From an archaeon (GTDB lineage: Archaea; Asgardarchaeota; Hermodarchaeia; Hermodarchaeales; Hermodarchaeaceae), in the NCBI GenBank assembly GCA_016550425.1, contig JABXGS010000136.1, positions 1-22,152 of the forward strand: a stretch of DNA of 22,152 nucleotides, in the 5' to 3' direction. The notes under the pieces were generated by a model that saw only the letters and a list, made by a program, of their open reading frames with translations, searched no databases and was not told the DNA's origin. Every line of letters starts with the position of its first letter. Positions within the stretch are counted from its first letter, which is position 1. Positions 1 to 7,550 of the stretch are shown here, piece after piece. The position numbers and the translations under genes are program-made.

Positions 1-564
1 AGTGTTGAGTACGCTGAGTCGAAAGAACTTACACTCATTCACGCATATGCTGATCCACTTGTCATTGCGGGCCAAGGCACTGTGGGTTACGAATTATTAG
101 AAGACCTTCCTGCAACCAGTCTTGTTATTGTTCCTATCGGTGGAGGTGGACTAATCTCAGGTATCTCACTTTGGGTTAAAACTGTTGATCCAACGATTCG
201 AGTCATTGGGGTTCAAACCACCGCTACTCGCGCATTTTATGAGAATTTCCATAAAAGACGATTATTCCATGTTCCTGTGGAATCCACAATTGCCGATGGT
301 TTGGCGGGAAATACAGCTCAATTGAATCTTGATATTGGTCTGAAGCATATCGATGATGTGGTTCTTGTTAAAGAACAGGGGCTACGACAGGCAATTCGAT
401 GGACCCTCGACCATGAACAACAAATCCTCGAACCAGCGGGTGTTGTGGGCATTGCTGCTTTATTAGAAAGACGCGTACCCATCCAGAAAGAGGACACAAT
501 CGCGGTTATCGCTAGTGGAATGAACCTTGATCCCGCTTTACTCGCTGAAATCAAAGCTCACTAA
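1..564 (+). CDS. Threonine dehydratase-like PLP enzyme, C-terminal part (5' end outside window)
   Basis: The frame is open from base 1 to a TAA at 562-564, giving the last 187 residues. It is a fold-type II PLP enzyme of the threonine/serine ammonia-lyase group, which deaminates threonine to 2-oxobutyrate. Visible signs are DPLVIAGQGTVGYE near the visible N-terminus, the glycine loop PIGGGGLISGIS that binds the PLP phosphate, and a C-terminal ASGMNLD that matches the S-G-N-x-D segment of the family. The PLP lysine lies upstream of the window. The protein ends soon after the catalytic domain, so it lacks the C-terminal ACT-type regulatory domain of biosynthetic IlvA and resembles short, catabolic-type enzymes. 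A serine racemase-like activity cannot be excluded. It converges on the next gene with a 14-base gap. Confidence 0.88.
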   Translation, partial: SVEYAESKELTLIHAYADPLVIAGQGTVGYELLEDLPATSLVIVPIGGGGLISGISLWVKTVDPTIRVIGVQTTATRAFYENFHKRRLFHVPVESTIADGLAGNTAQLNLDIGLKHIDDVVLVKEQGLRQAIRWTLDHEQQILEPAGVVGIAALLERRVPIQKEDTIAVIASGMNLDPALLAEIKAH

Positions 565-578
565 GGGCAGATTAGTAC

Positions 579-956
579 TTATCCCATTTTGCGTGTGTTA
601 CTTTCACACGCTAGCGAATTTCCGTCAGGATCAAGAAAATTGAACACATACGTGGTTGGATTGTATTTAACAATCCCACGGGTTATCTTGACCTCAGCTT
701 GTTGTAAGTGTTGAAACGCAGCATTAATATCATCAACTTTGAATGAAACTTGCGGGATTTTCAGCGATGCTCCTTTTTCCCCCGGAGGATTCTCAGCATG
801 ATGTAAGTAGAGCTTCATATTCTGTAATTGAAGGGTAACAAACCCTGATTCTATTTTAACTACTTCAAATCCCAAAACTTTAGTGTAAAAATTTAGGGCT
901 CGATTCATATCCGATGTATACAAGACTACTCCCGAAATATTGGAAAAATCCACCAT
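579..956 (-). CDS. Glyoxalase/bleomycin-resistance (VOC superfamily) protein
   Basis: A 125-residue single-domain protein with the two beta-alpha-beta-beta-beta repeats of the vicinal oxygen chelate fold. Repeat one begins GVVLYTSDMNRALNFYTKVL (residues 9-28), followed by GFEVVKIESG. Repeat two contains VSFKVDDINAAF and ends FLDPDGNSLACES. The family includes lyases, dioxygenases and resistance proteins, so the substrate cannot be stated. The position where many family members have a metal-binding His before the F-x-VDD segment is Ser here, so the metal site may be incomplete; the Glu after PDGN is present. The ATG at 956 follows a GGGAGG only 3 bases away, so the ribosome-binding site is close. 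It lies 14 bases before the phosphoesterase stop on the same strand and could be co-transcribed with it. Confidence 0.85.
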   Translation of the reverse strand: MVDFSNISGVVLYTSDMNRALNFYTKVLGFEVVKIESGFVTLQLQNMKLYLHHAENPPGEKGASLKIPQVSFKVDDINAAFQHLQQAEVKITRGIVKYNPTTYVFNFLDPDGNSLACESNTRKMG

Positions 957-970
957 ATGCCTCCCACCCT

Positions 971-1744
971 TTAGGGTGAGTGATTACTCCGTGAGATTAT
1001 TCCACGTTTGCCCCAACGGTAGCGTCCCCGTCGACGTCCTGGGCCACCTATAAGCTTGGTGGAGATGTCAATTGTGTTTTTACCGATATTAATGATGTTG
1101 TAATTCTGGCCCGGGCTCCCACGTACACGCAAGCTCCCGCAGGTTCCTGAATAGACTAAAACCATGTTTTCAAGCCGCCAAACCCAGGGGTAATGTCGGT
1201 GTCCACTGAGAACTAGACTTACTCCTTTATGCATTAGCAATTCGAGCATATCTCCCGCATCAACCATGCTGTCGCGCTCTCGACCTGACCGAGGAACGGG
1301 AACCAAATGGTGATGCAAAGCCAGGATTTTTAGTAATCCATCTTCCACATCAGAAAAGGCCTTGTCAATGAAGTTCCGGCCTTCTCTGCCGATATGACCA
1401 GTATCTAAATCCGGTTCTGAACTGTCTGCAGCCATGAGAAAGACAGTATCGTCATGGTATTCAGAAAAACGAGGACCAAACAGTTCTTCAAAGGTCAAGT
1501 AACCAACATTCGAAGCATCATGATTTCCCATGGTATAGATCACTGGCGAATCAAGATTCTGTAAGATATCTCGCGCTTCTAAGAATTGTTCGCGGACACC
1601 ATTCCATGTAAGGTCGCCACATACCATGACCAGGTTGGGTTTCAATTTATTGATTTCGTCAATTGCGGTTACAATCATGTCTTTGCGATATCCGGCTTCA
1701 CCAATATGTAAATCTGAAATTTGAACTAGTGTATATTTTGGCAT
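971..1744 (-). CDS. Calcineurin-like metallophosphoesterase
   Basis: A 257-residue two-metal phosphoesterase (3',5'-cAMP phosphodiesterase CpdA/Icc-like group). All metal-binding motifs are present in order: D11-L-H13, G-D44, G-N74-H75-D, the HHH at 144-146, and G-H182-R-H184. The substrate (cyclic nucleotide, phospholipid or phosphoprotein) cannot be told. The last 30 residues are rich in Arg and Gly (GGPGRRRGRYRW) and extend past the catalytic domain; this basic tail may bind nucleic acid or membrane. The frame stays open upstream to 1954, but MPKYTLVQISDLH is the family's natural N-terminus, a GTGA lies 7 bases before this ATG, and the longer version would overlap the divergent SCP2 gene. 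I therefore chose 1744. Confidence 0.9.
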   Translation of the reverse strand: MPKYTLVQISDLHIGEAGYRKDMIVTAIDEINKLKPNLVMVCGDLTWNGVREQFLEARDILQNLDSPVIYTMGNHDASNVGYLTFEELFGPRFSEYHDDTVFLMAADSSEPDLDTGHIGREGRNFIDKAFSDVEDGLLKILALHHHLVPVPRSGRERDSMVDAGDMLELLMHKGVSLVLSGHRHYPWVWRLENMVLVYSGTCGSLRVRGSPGQNYNIINIGKNTIDISTKLIGGPGRRRGRYRWGKRGIISRSNHSP

Positions 1745-1788
1745 TGTAATTTCACACTCAATTGCAGGGCAACTTCTTTGAAACTTGG

Positions 1789-1795
1789 ATTTAAG
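1789..1795 (-). promoter_or_regulatory. Possible TATA box for the phosphoesterase gene
   Basis: On the minus strand this reads CTTAAAT, about 45 bases before the ATG at 1744. A start of transcription about 25 bases downstream would leave a short leader holding the GTGA ribosome-binding site. It is a weak match to an archaeal TATA box and rests on spacing only. Confidence 0.3.
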
Positions 1796-1831
1796 CCATT
1801 TGGGCGAAATTCTTTGAACGAAAAGACAGAA

Positions 1832-1845
1832 TATAAAGACGTCTT
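1832..1845 (+). promoter_or_regulatory. Possible TATA box with overlapping palindrome for the SCP2 gene
   Basis: TATAAA at 1832-1837 lies about 55 bases upstream of the ATG at 1888, so transcription would start near 1860. A perfect 10-base palindrome, AAGACGTCTT (1836-1845), abuts and overlaps the TATA element. A protein bound there would block TBP or TFB, so it could be an operator, although 10-base palindromes occur by chance at this sequence length. Confidence 0.4.
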
Positions 1846-1887
1846 CATCTATCTCCTCTATACTCTTGCTGAACCTGGTGAACGATA

Positions 1888-2295
1888 ATGGTGCAATTTG
1901 GTACGCCCGAATGGATTGAACAGTTTGTAAAGACCTTGAATGACAATCAAGCATATGCAGAAGCAGCTGAAACTTGGGAAGGCGATTTTCTGTTTATTGT
2001 GTGGCCTAGCAAGGACGCTGGAATTGATGAAGAAATTGTGATGTGGATGGATTTATGGCATGGTAAATGCCGTGAGCATGCTTTGCTACCAAACCGTGAC
2101 ACCAAAGATACCGCCTTCATTTACGAGGGTGAATTGGCAAATTGGCAGCACATTATTGAAGGTCGACTTGATCCTATCAAAGCTCTTCTTACTCGTAAAA
2201 TGAAACTAACCGGTGATCGAGCCAAAGTTATGCGGGCAACACGTGCAGCCAAAGAACTGGTTCGAACCGCGCAGATGATTAAAACTGAATTTTAA
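1888..2295 (+). CDS. SCP2-like (sterol carrier protein 2 fold) protein
   Basis: A 135-residue soluble protein with the look of archaeal SCP2-domain proteins: an N-terminal helix (TPEWIEQFVKTLNDNQAYAE), the strand segment WEGDFLFIVWP, a central acidic stretch, and the segment GELANWQHIIEGRLDPIKAL, which resembles the ligand-tunnel region where SCP2 proteins carry D/S-x-F/W-x-x-I-x-G-x-x-D/P. It ends in basic helices. Such proteins bind lipids or acyl-CoA-like ligands; the ligand here is unknown. The ATG is well supported by GGTGA with a 6-base spacer. It is divergent from the phosphoesterase and is followed by a 128-base gap with its own promoter-like signals before the alcohol dehydrogenase. 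Confidence 0.72.
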   Translation: MVQFGTPEWIEQFVKTLNDNQAYAEAAETWEGDFLFIVWPSKDAGIDEEIVMWMDLWHGKCREHALLPNRDTKDTAFIYEGELANWQHIIEGRLDPIKALLTRKMKLTGDRAKVMRATRAAKELVRTAQMIKTEF

Positions 2296-2364
2296 ATTTC
2301 GGTCTGTAAACATTGGAAAAAGGTTCCCTATCCTATCCACTTTTCTACTGGAATTGAATATGTG

Positions 2365-2401
2365 ATATAGATTTGCGTAGAGTGCACGTTAGACTCGTGC
2401 A
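2365..2401 (+). promoter_or_regulatory. Promoter-operator region of the alcohol dehydrogenase gene
   Basis: An AT-rich ATATA at 2365-2369 is a candidate TATA box. About 25 bases downstream, where transcription would start, lies an inverted repeat: TGCACG (2383-2388) and CGTGCA (2396-2401) separated by 7 bases. A dyad at the start site is a usual place for an archaeal repressor. As RNA it could also form a small hairpin in the leader. Confidence 0.4.
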
Positions 2402-2423
2402 TGAATCCATAGAGGTTGTTGAT

Positions 2424-3593
2424 ATGTGGTATTTCCGTTGTCCTCGCCTTATTGTCTTTGGTGAAGATGCGCTGGACCACCTGAAGGAAATTGAAGGAAA
2501 GCGCGCCTTTGTCGTCACAGACAAAACTATTGTTAAATTGGGATTCTTAGATACAGTTTTGCAGAAGTTAAAAGAGAGTGGAAAAGAAGTCGCTTTCTTT
2601 GATGGAGTAACTCCCGAACCTCCCGATGACGTTGCACAAGCTTGTGCGAAACAAGTACGTGAATTTAATCCAGATTTGATAATCGGATTAGGAGGTGGAT
2701 CCGTAATCGATGTCGCCAAAGTGTCTCGGATTCTTAATGAACATCCAGATCACCCAATTATCGATATTACCCCGCTCACCACCATATCTGTGAGTAAAAC
2801 GACATTAATTGCTATTCCCACAACCTCTGGGACTGGTTCTGATGCAACCTGGGCTGCGGTTATCACTGATACAAAAGATCGAAATAAAATGGAACTCACT
2901 CATCCCGAATTAATGCCCTATATTTCAATCTTAGATCCTAGCCTGACCAAATCCATGCCGCCAAAAGTCACCGCTTCTTCGGGTATGGATGCTTTAGCTC
3001 AAGCCATTGATGGATATACGGTGCAATGGCGAAACGATTTCAGTAATGGTTTGTGTATTCATGCGGTGCGTATGATTTTCGAGTATCTTCCGAAGGCATA
3101 TGAAAATCCTGATGACTCTGAGGCTCGTGAGAAATTACATAATGCTGCTTCTATTTGCGGGCTCGCTTGGAGTAATTCGTTCCTCGGAATCACTCACTCC
3201 TTTGGTCATGCAATGGGTGCAGTCTTCAAAATTCCCCACGGCATAACAGTCGGAATGGTTCTCCCCTATTCCATCGAATACGCTATGAAAACCAGCGCAG
3301 ATCTGTATGGTGAATTGTCCCGCGCAATAGGAACCGCAAGCCAAACTGATGACGATAAAACTGCAACTATCAAGCTTCGAGATGCTGTTTTGAAACTGAT
3401 GAAAGAACTGGAAGCCCCCCTTAGCCTGAAAGAGTATGGAATCTCAAAAGAGAAATTCGAAAATAACTATGACGATTTAGTTCGCTTCACACAGGAATCA
3501 GCAGTCAATATCTTCAATTGTCGCGAGCCTACAAATGAAGACATTGAACGGTTCTGGCACCATCTCTTTGAAGGCAAACCAATTGACTTCTAA
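2424..3593 (+). CDS. Iron-type (group III) alcohol dehydrogenase family protein
   Basis: A 389-residue NAD(P)-dependent dehydrogenase of the Fe-ADH family, which interconverts alcohols and aldehydes. The NAD loop is IIGLGGGSVIDVAK (residues 87-100), followed by PTTSGTGSD (132-140). Metal-site positions line up with FucO by spacing: D189, then residue 193, H258 and H272, with H262 also conserved. The second ligand, normally His, is Gln (MDALAQAIDGY), so metal binding may be changed; Gln variants exist in this large family. The start is ATG at 2424, with GAGGT 7 bases upstream; an in-frame ATG 51 bases earlier adds residues outside the family. AOR follows after 41 bases, so the two may act on the same aldehyde. 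Confidence 0.93.
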   Translation: MWYFRCPRLIVFGEDALDHLKEIEGKRAFVVTDKTIVKLGFLDTVLQKLKESGKEVAFFDGVTPEPPDDVAQACAKQVREFNPDLIIGLGGGSVIDVAKVSRILNEHPDHPIIDITPLTTISVSKTTLIAIPTTSGTGSDATWAAVITDTKDRNKMELTHPELMPYISILDPSLTKSMPPKVTASSGMDALAQAIDGYTVQWRNDFSNGLCIHAVRMIFEYLPKAYENPDDSEAREKLHNAASICGLAWSNSFLGITHSFGHAMGAVFKIPHGITVGMVLPYSIEYAMKTSADLYGELSRAIGTASQTDDDKTATIKLRDAVLKLMKELEAPLSLKEYGISKEKFENNYDDLVRFTQESAVNIFNCREPTNEDIERFWHHLFEGKPIDF

Positions 3594-3634
3594 GGAATAA
3601 ACTAGCCAGAATCCACTGTAATGGAGGAAAGAAA

Positions 3635-5470
3635 TTGATAATTACAAAGGGGTTCGGGTTCACAGGTAAGATGCTAAAGGTAGACTTGTCAAAAGGTGCA
3701 ACATCAGACATGCCAACGCCTTTGGACTGGACTCACGATTTTATCGGGGGCGCAGGACTAGCTGCAAGAATTCTATATCCACTCCTATCACTTGATACAG
3801 ACCCACTAGGACATGAAAATCCATTACTTCTCATGGCAGGTCCATTTGGGGGCACAGCCGTACCCAGCTCTGGACGAATGGCCATCTGCGCTCGTTCACC
3901 ACTCACACGTCTTTGGGGCGAAGCAGATATCGGTGGTTATTTCGGTGCTGAAATGCGACAAGCAGGTTACGATGGAATACTTATCCAAGGACGTGCAGAG
4001 AAACCCACCTATCTCTCAATACTCTATGGCGTAGCTGAACTCAAACCAGCAGACCATCTTTGGTCCCATACCATTTCCTCCACCCAACAACTCTTACGCA
4101 AGGACATCAACGAAAAACGATTTTTCACACTCAGTATTGGTCCCGCTGGCGAAAACATGGTAAAATACGCTAATATCATGTCCGAGGGAGGTCGCGCTGC
4201 AGGTCGAATGGGACTAGGAGCCGTAATGGGGAGTAAACATCTCAAAGCCCTGGCAGTGGTAGGAAATCAACCCGTTCCTGTGGCTAATCATGATGCTATT
4301 ATAGAACTTGCCAGGTCCGCAAATAAGGTGATGATAGAAGATTTCATGCCTGACTGCTACCGACTGATGGGTACAGCTACCGCAGTTGGACCATCACAGG
4401 AAATTGGTTCCATGCCGAACAAGTATTTCACCCAAGGGGAATTCCCTACGCATGATAACATCAGCGGGGCAACGATATCTGAAACGCGGCTAGTTGGTCG
4501 GGATGGGTGTCACCGGTGTCCCATTCAATGTGGTCGCGTCGTCGAAGTACCTAGAGGCAAATATCAGCTACCCAGAGTCTCAGGTCCTGAATATGAAACA
4601 CTTGGTGCCTTGGGGTCGATGATTCTCATCGATGACCTAGATGCTCTACTTATGGCGAGTCATCTCTGTGACGATCTGGGATTAGACACCATTAGTACTG
4701 GAAATTGCATCGGGTTTGCCCATTATCTCATGGAGCTAGACAAACTCACCCCTAAAGAAGTAGGTATGTTACTTGAATGGGGAAATCCAGAACCTGTTAT
4801 CGAATTAATCAAGCAAATTGCTCATCGAGAAGGGTTTGGTGATATCCTTGCAGAGGGAGTCCGTTCAATGGGTGAACGCTACGATGCTGCAGATCTCGCT
4901 GTCCATGTGAAAGGATTAGAAGTGTCCTGTTGGGACCCACGAGCGCTCTTCGGCATGGCTACCAGTTATGCAACAAGTCCACGGGGTGGAACTCACTTGG
5001 ATGGCGATATGTACATGGTCCTGCAAGGCCAAGTGCAATTAGAGCTCGATATCGACGCAGATGATCCTCAAACAGATGAAGGTATGGGTGAAATTGCGGC
5101 AAAATCTCAGAGCTGGCGTCAAGTCTCCAACTCCTTGATTATCTGCCAATTCCCCACTTTTACGGTCGATGAAATAGCTCAATTCTATAGTTTGGTAGTG
5201 GATCGAGAAACAACTCCCCAAGAGCTGCTTCATATTGGAGATCGTATTATCACCCTTAAACGCCTCATTAATCTGAACCTTGGATTCAAACCTGAGGATG
5301 ATTGCCTTCCAAAACTGCTACTTCAACCTCTCCCCGATGGAGGCACTAGAGGTATGGTGCCCAATCTTGAGAAGCAACTTGATGATTACTATGCATATCG
5401 AGACTGGGATCGAAAAACGGGTCGCCCATCATCCGCTGCCCTTAAAGCTGTTGGACTCGCTGATTTATAA
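3635..5470 (+). CDS. aor: Tungsten-type aldehyde:ferredoxin oxidoreductase
   Basis: A 611-residue cytoplasmic enzyme that oxidises aldehydes to acids with ferredoxin as electron acceptor, using a bis-pyranopterin tungsten cofactor and one [4Fe-4S] cluster. The cluster ligands are visible: C292-x2-C295-x3-C299 and a distant C504 (NSLIICQFP). Cofactor-domain motifs are present: GPFGGTAVPSSGR (69-81), WGEADIGGYFG (94-104), GPEYETLG (317-324), DDLGLDTISTG (346-356) and GGTHLDGD (451-458). Length is typical for the family. It starts at TTG with GGAGG 7 bases upstream. Which AOR subfamily (general, formaldehyde, glyceraldehyde-3-phosphate or WOR4/5 type) cannot be decided by eye. It follows the alcohol dehydrogenase closely, and MobB is encoded later in the window. 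Confidence 0.95.
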   Translation: MIITKGFGFTGKMLKVDLSKGATSDMPTPLDWTHDFIGGAGLAARILYPLLSLDTDPLGHENPLLLMAGPFGGTAVPSSGRMAICARSPLTRLWGEADIGGYFGAEMRQAGYDGILIQGRAEKPTYLSILYGVAELKPADHLWSHTISSTQQLLRKDINEKRFFTLSIGPAGENMVKYANIMSEGGRAAGRMGLGAVMGSKHLKALAVVGNQPVPVANHDAIIELARSANKVMIEDFMPDCYRLMGTATAVGPSQEIGSMPNKYFTQGEFPTHDNISGATISETRLVGRDGCHRCPIQCGRVVEVPRGKYQLPRVSGPEYETLGALGSMILIDDLDALLMASHLCDDLGLDTISTGNCIGFAHYLMELDKLTPKEVGMLLEWGNPEPVIELIKQIAHREGFGDILAEGVRSMGERYDAADLAVHVKGLEVSCWDPRALFGMATSYATSPRGGTHLDGDMYMVLQGQVQLELDIDADDPQTDEGMGEIAAKSQSWRQVSNSLIICQFPTFTVDEIAQFYSLVVDRETTPQELLHIGDRIITLKRLINLNLGFKPEDDCLPKLLLQPLPDGGTRGMVPNLEKQLDDYYAYRDWDRKTGRPSSAALKAVGLADL

Positions 5471-5508
5471 GAACAAAGGATTCCAGCGAATCCAAGTAGG
5501 AAACAACC

Positions 5509-6426
5509 ATGGAAAGCTTACGGAGTCAGGAGCCAGAATTATTCGCCCTCTTAGACCAGTTTGCTACTGATCAACATATCCAACTTCTCTCCTCGCTTCT
5601 TAAGCAGCTTAAACCCTACGCAAAGGGAAAGCCACATCTCTTACTCATGCCCAATGCCTTCGAACGGATCAAGACGCACTCAGAGGCTTCAGTGGATTTG
5701 GAAATGCGCGGAAAAACCCCCGAACTTATTGATTTCGGTGGATATACTCTAGTGGTTCCTCTCTCTTCAACGAATCCTTTTGATACCCTTTATCTGACAC
5801 GACCATTTTCCAATAAACTCAAACTCACAATTTTCACCGAGCAACCACCAATTCTCCCGTTTGCATTGTGGCTAACCCTGAATCCAAACCATCCCGGAAT
5901 CACACCTGAAGGCTTCAATCCCAAAGATGCGTTCAATGCATTCCGAGGACCTGCCCCCACTCTACCTGCTAATGTCACCAAACCGAACAATCTAATTACT
6001 GCTGCTGTACTTCTGCGGGAATCCCTAGAAACTAGATCGATAAGTAAACGTGATGTAGCCACACTCGAACAACTACTTCCTTTCCCAATTGAAAGAGAGG
6101 TTGGTAAACGATTCTTTCCTCCCTTACAAGTTGTAAGAAGCGGGATTGATGATATACTTCGACCCGAAATTTATCTACTCCATCTCCCTACTGTGCCACT
6201 CATCGTCACTTATGCTGATGGACTCAAGAAAACTCTGATTCAAATTGAAACGGTTCCCTCCTGGCCATCTGATTGGTTGCCAGAAAGAGCATTTGTCAGT
6301 GAATCCCAGCGGTTTGTAACCATCGGTGAGGGCATCAACTACGATATATTTACCTTGATGATGCTAATGCGAGATTTAGCTGTAGCGACTACAGCTTCTG
6401 AGGATATTTACTGGCCAATCGGTTAA
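5509..6426 (+). CDS. Unrecognised cysteine-free protein downstream of AOR
   Basis: A 305-residue protein that I do not recognise. It starts 38 bases after AOR on the same strand and is probably in its transcript. It has no signal peptide and no membrane segment. It contains no cysteine at all. It begins with a helical region (residues 1-45), then a mixed beta region rich in proline (FTEQPPILPFALWLTLNPNHP, then PEGFNPKDAFNAFRGPAPTLP), a helical stretch near residues 160-190, and a C-terminal part with several strands (PLIVTYADGLKKTLIQIETV). The ribosome-binding site is weak (AGGAAAC before the ATG). Given its position it might be an AOR accessory or structural protein, but nothing in the sequence proves that. 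Confidence 0.7.
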   Translation: MESLRSQEPELFALLDQFATDQHIQLLSSLLKQLKPYAKGKPHLLLMPNAFERIKTHSEASVDLEMRGKTPELIDFGGYTLVVPLSSTNPFDTLYLTRPFSNKLKLTIFTEQPPILPFALWLTLNPNHPGITPEGFNPKDAFNAFRGPAPTLPANVTKPNNLITAAVLLRESLETRSISKRDVATLEQLLPFPIEREVGKRFFPPLQVVRSGIDDILRPEIYLLHLPTVPLIVTYADGLKKTLIQIETVPSWPSDWLPERAFVSESQRFVTIGEGINYDIFTLMMLMRDLAVATTASEDIYWPIG

Positions 6427-6500
6427 TTTGAAGATTGCAGAAACTCCAAAAGGCTTATGCTATAGTGCTATGTGCGACGAGTGCGCTTGGGTGAAGAATC

Positions 6501-6848
6501 GTGGTATTTTGTCCAGTTGCAGGTGGTCCTTGCCAGGGACGTTCAAAGTGTCGCTTCTGGATACGAGGACGGATCCTTTATACAGATTCAAAACAACTAG
6601 CAGCTCAACTCGCCCGCCATATACTCGAAACTACAAAAGAACAACTTCTATCAACAATTCCACAGGAGGCTCGTGAAGCATTCTGGGCTTCTCATGGTCT
6701 TACAGATATTCAACGAGAAATTGTGATTGATCGATATCTTCGAGAAAAGGTTACAGAGGTTGAAACATTAGCTACAGAATGGGTTCACAGCACTGCATTC
6801 CATGAGACGATACTCCAAAAACAATCGGAGAAATCTCTGGATGAATGA
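6501..6848 (+). CDS. Small protein with N-terminal cysteine cluster, unrecognised
   Basis: A 115-residue protein. It begins with a cysteine cluster (FCPVAGGPCQGRSKCRFW: Cys 4, 11 and 17), which could bind zinc or an iron-sulfur cluster, followed by a mostly helical, charged domain (about residues 30-115). The GTG start is well placed: GGGTGA lies 6 bases upstream, the same spacing seen at several other genes here. However, the frame immediately upstream (frame 2, 6428-6500) also encodes CDEC and would join if one base of the TTTT run at 6507-6510 were removed, so a longer frameshifted gene is possible. The stop overlaps an ATGAATGA repeat, after which frame 1 stays open to 6888. It is the last gene of the AOR group. 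Function unknown. Confidence 0.6.
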   Translation: MVFCPVAGGPCQGRSKCRFWIRGRILYTDSKQLAAQLARHILETTKEQLLSTIPQEAREAFWASHGLTDIQREIVIDRYLREKVTEVETLATEWVHSTAFHETILQKQSEKSLDE

Positions 6849-6912
6849 AGTTCAATCTGCATTAGATGACTTGTATCGATCTTGGTAACTTTCGTATTCA
6901 TCATGAAAAATC

Positions 6913-6962
6913 AAATAAAATTATTTCAAAATTCTTTTAGCGTTGAAATTCCTAGATTCTAG
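6913..6962 (+). promoter_or_regulatory. AT-rich possible promoter before the membrane protein gene
   Basis: The 171-base gap 6849-7019 holds no convincing gene. It includes the AT-rich run AAATAAAATTATTT (itself nearly symmetric), a possible TATA element, and a short dyad CTAGA-T-TCTAG (6952-6962) where transcription might start. A GGAG-AGTGA stretch at 6966-6974 looks like a ribosome-binding site but lies about 45 bases before the start I can support. Confidence 0.3.
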
Positions 6963-7019
6963 CAAGGAGAGTGAAGATTACAATTTCAACCATCAAATCT
7001 AACAGTTCCCCAGTCCGAT

Positions 7020-7511
7020 TTGTTATTTCGTGAGGTTCAGAAATTTAGAGGCTTTTGGAGTTTGTTAATCGCTTTCCTAAGTTCGTTTCTCCTTGTTGCG
7101 ATCTATCTTTTTGGAATGGTATTTGAGCCATTACCTATGCCATTGGCGATAGTTGTTGGAATCCTAATGATTGGTGGTGCAATTGTACTTCTAATCTTTT
7201 TTTATTCAGCAAATCTAACTGTTGAAATAAGAAAAAATGGACTTTTCATCCGATTCTTCCCTTTTTATCGTTCGTCTCGGAAAATTGTACCCACTGAAAT
7301 CGCAGATTGGCAAGCACGAACATATGATCCTCTCAGTGAATTTGGAGGGTATGGTATAAGATTTGGATTCAATGGGATGGCTTACAATATTAGTGGCCAT
7401 TATGGTGTTCAACTGGAGCTAATAAACGGGAAACGACTCTTGATTGGAACTAATAGAGCAGAAGCATTAGCCCAAGCCATCAGTTTACTTAAAAAAGAGT
7501 CAAGTCGGTAG
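7020..7511 (+). CDS. Two-helix membrane protein with a C-terminal soluble domain
   Basis: A 163-residue protein. Two hydrophobic helices are clear: about residues 12-35 (FWSLLIAFLSSFLLVAIYLF) and 42-64 (LAIVVGILMIGGAIVLLIFF). They are followed by a beta-rich domain (residues 65-155) ending LINGKRLLIGTNRAEALAQAI. The pattern (two TM helices, then a strand-rich domain with K-R-hydrophobic-I-G-T-x-R near the end) resembles bacterial PH-like or DUF6141-type membrane proteins, where the last part reads as conversion of a 'use quantity X of the residue' hairpin into a helix. Function is unknown. The start is uncertain: TTG at 7020 has no good ribosome-binding site, and the frame is open upstream to 6975 without an ATG. 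Codon use is more AT-rich than in the neighbours. Confidence 0.65.
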   Translation: MLFREVQKFRGFWSLLIAFLSSFLLVAIYLFGMVFEPLPMPLAIVVGILMIGGAIVLLIFFYSANLTVEIRKNGLFIRFFPFYRSSRKIVPTEIADWQARTYDPLSEFGGYGIRFGFNGMAYNISGHYGVQLELINGKRLLIGTNRAEALAQAISLLKKESSR

Positions 7512-7550
7512 AACCTGTCTTTTAATGAAAGTAGACCGTATCTCAGTTAT

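Noticed and set aside
965..978. CACCCT-TT-AGGGTG palindrome before the VOC gene
   Set aside because: A 2-base loop cannot form a good RNA hairpin and the site includes the phosphoesterase stop; no stronger evidence of an operator.
1745..1954. N-terminal extension of the phosphoesterase frame by 70 codons
   Set aside because: It has no family match, overlaps the divergent SCP2 gene and its promoter, and the natural N-terminus MPKYTLVQISDLH has its own ribosome-binding site.
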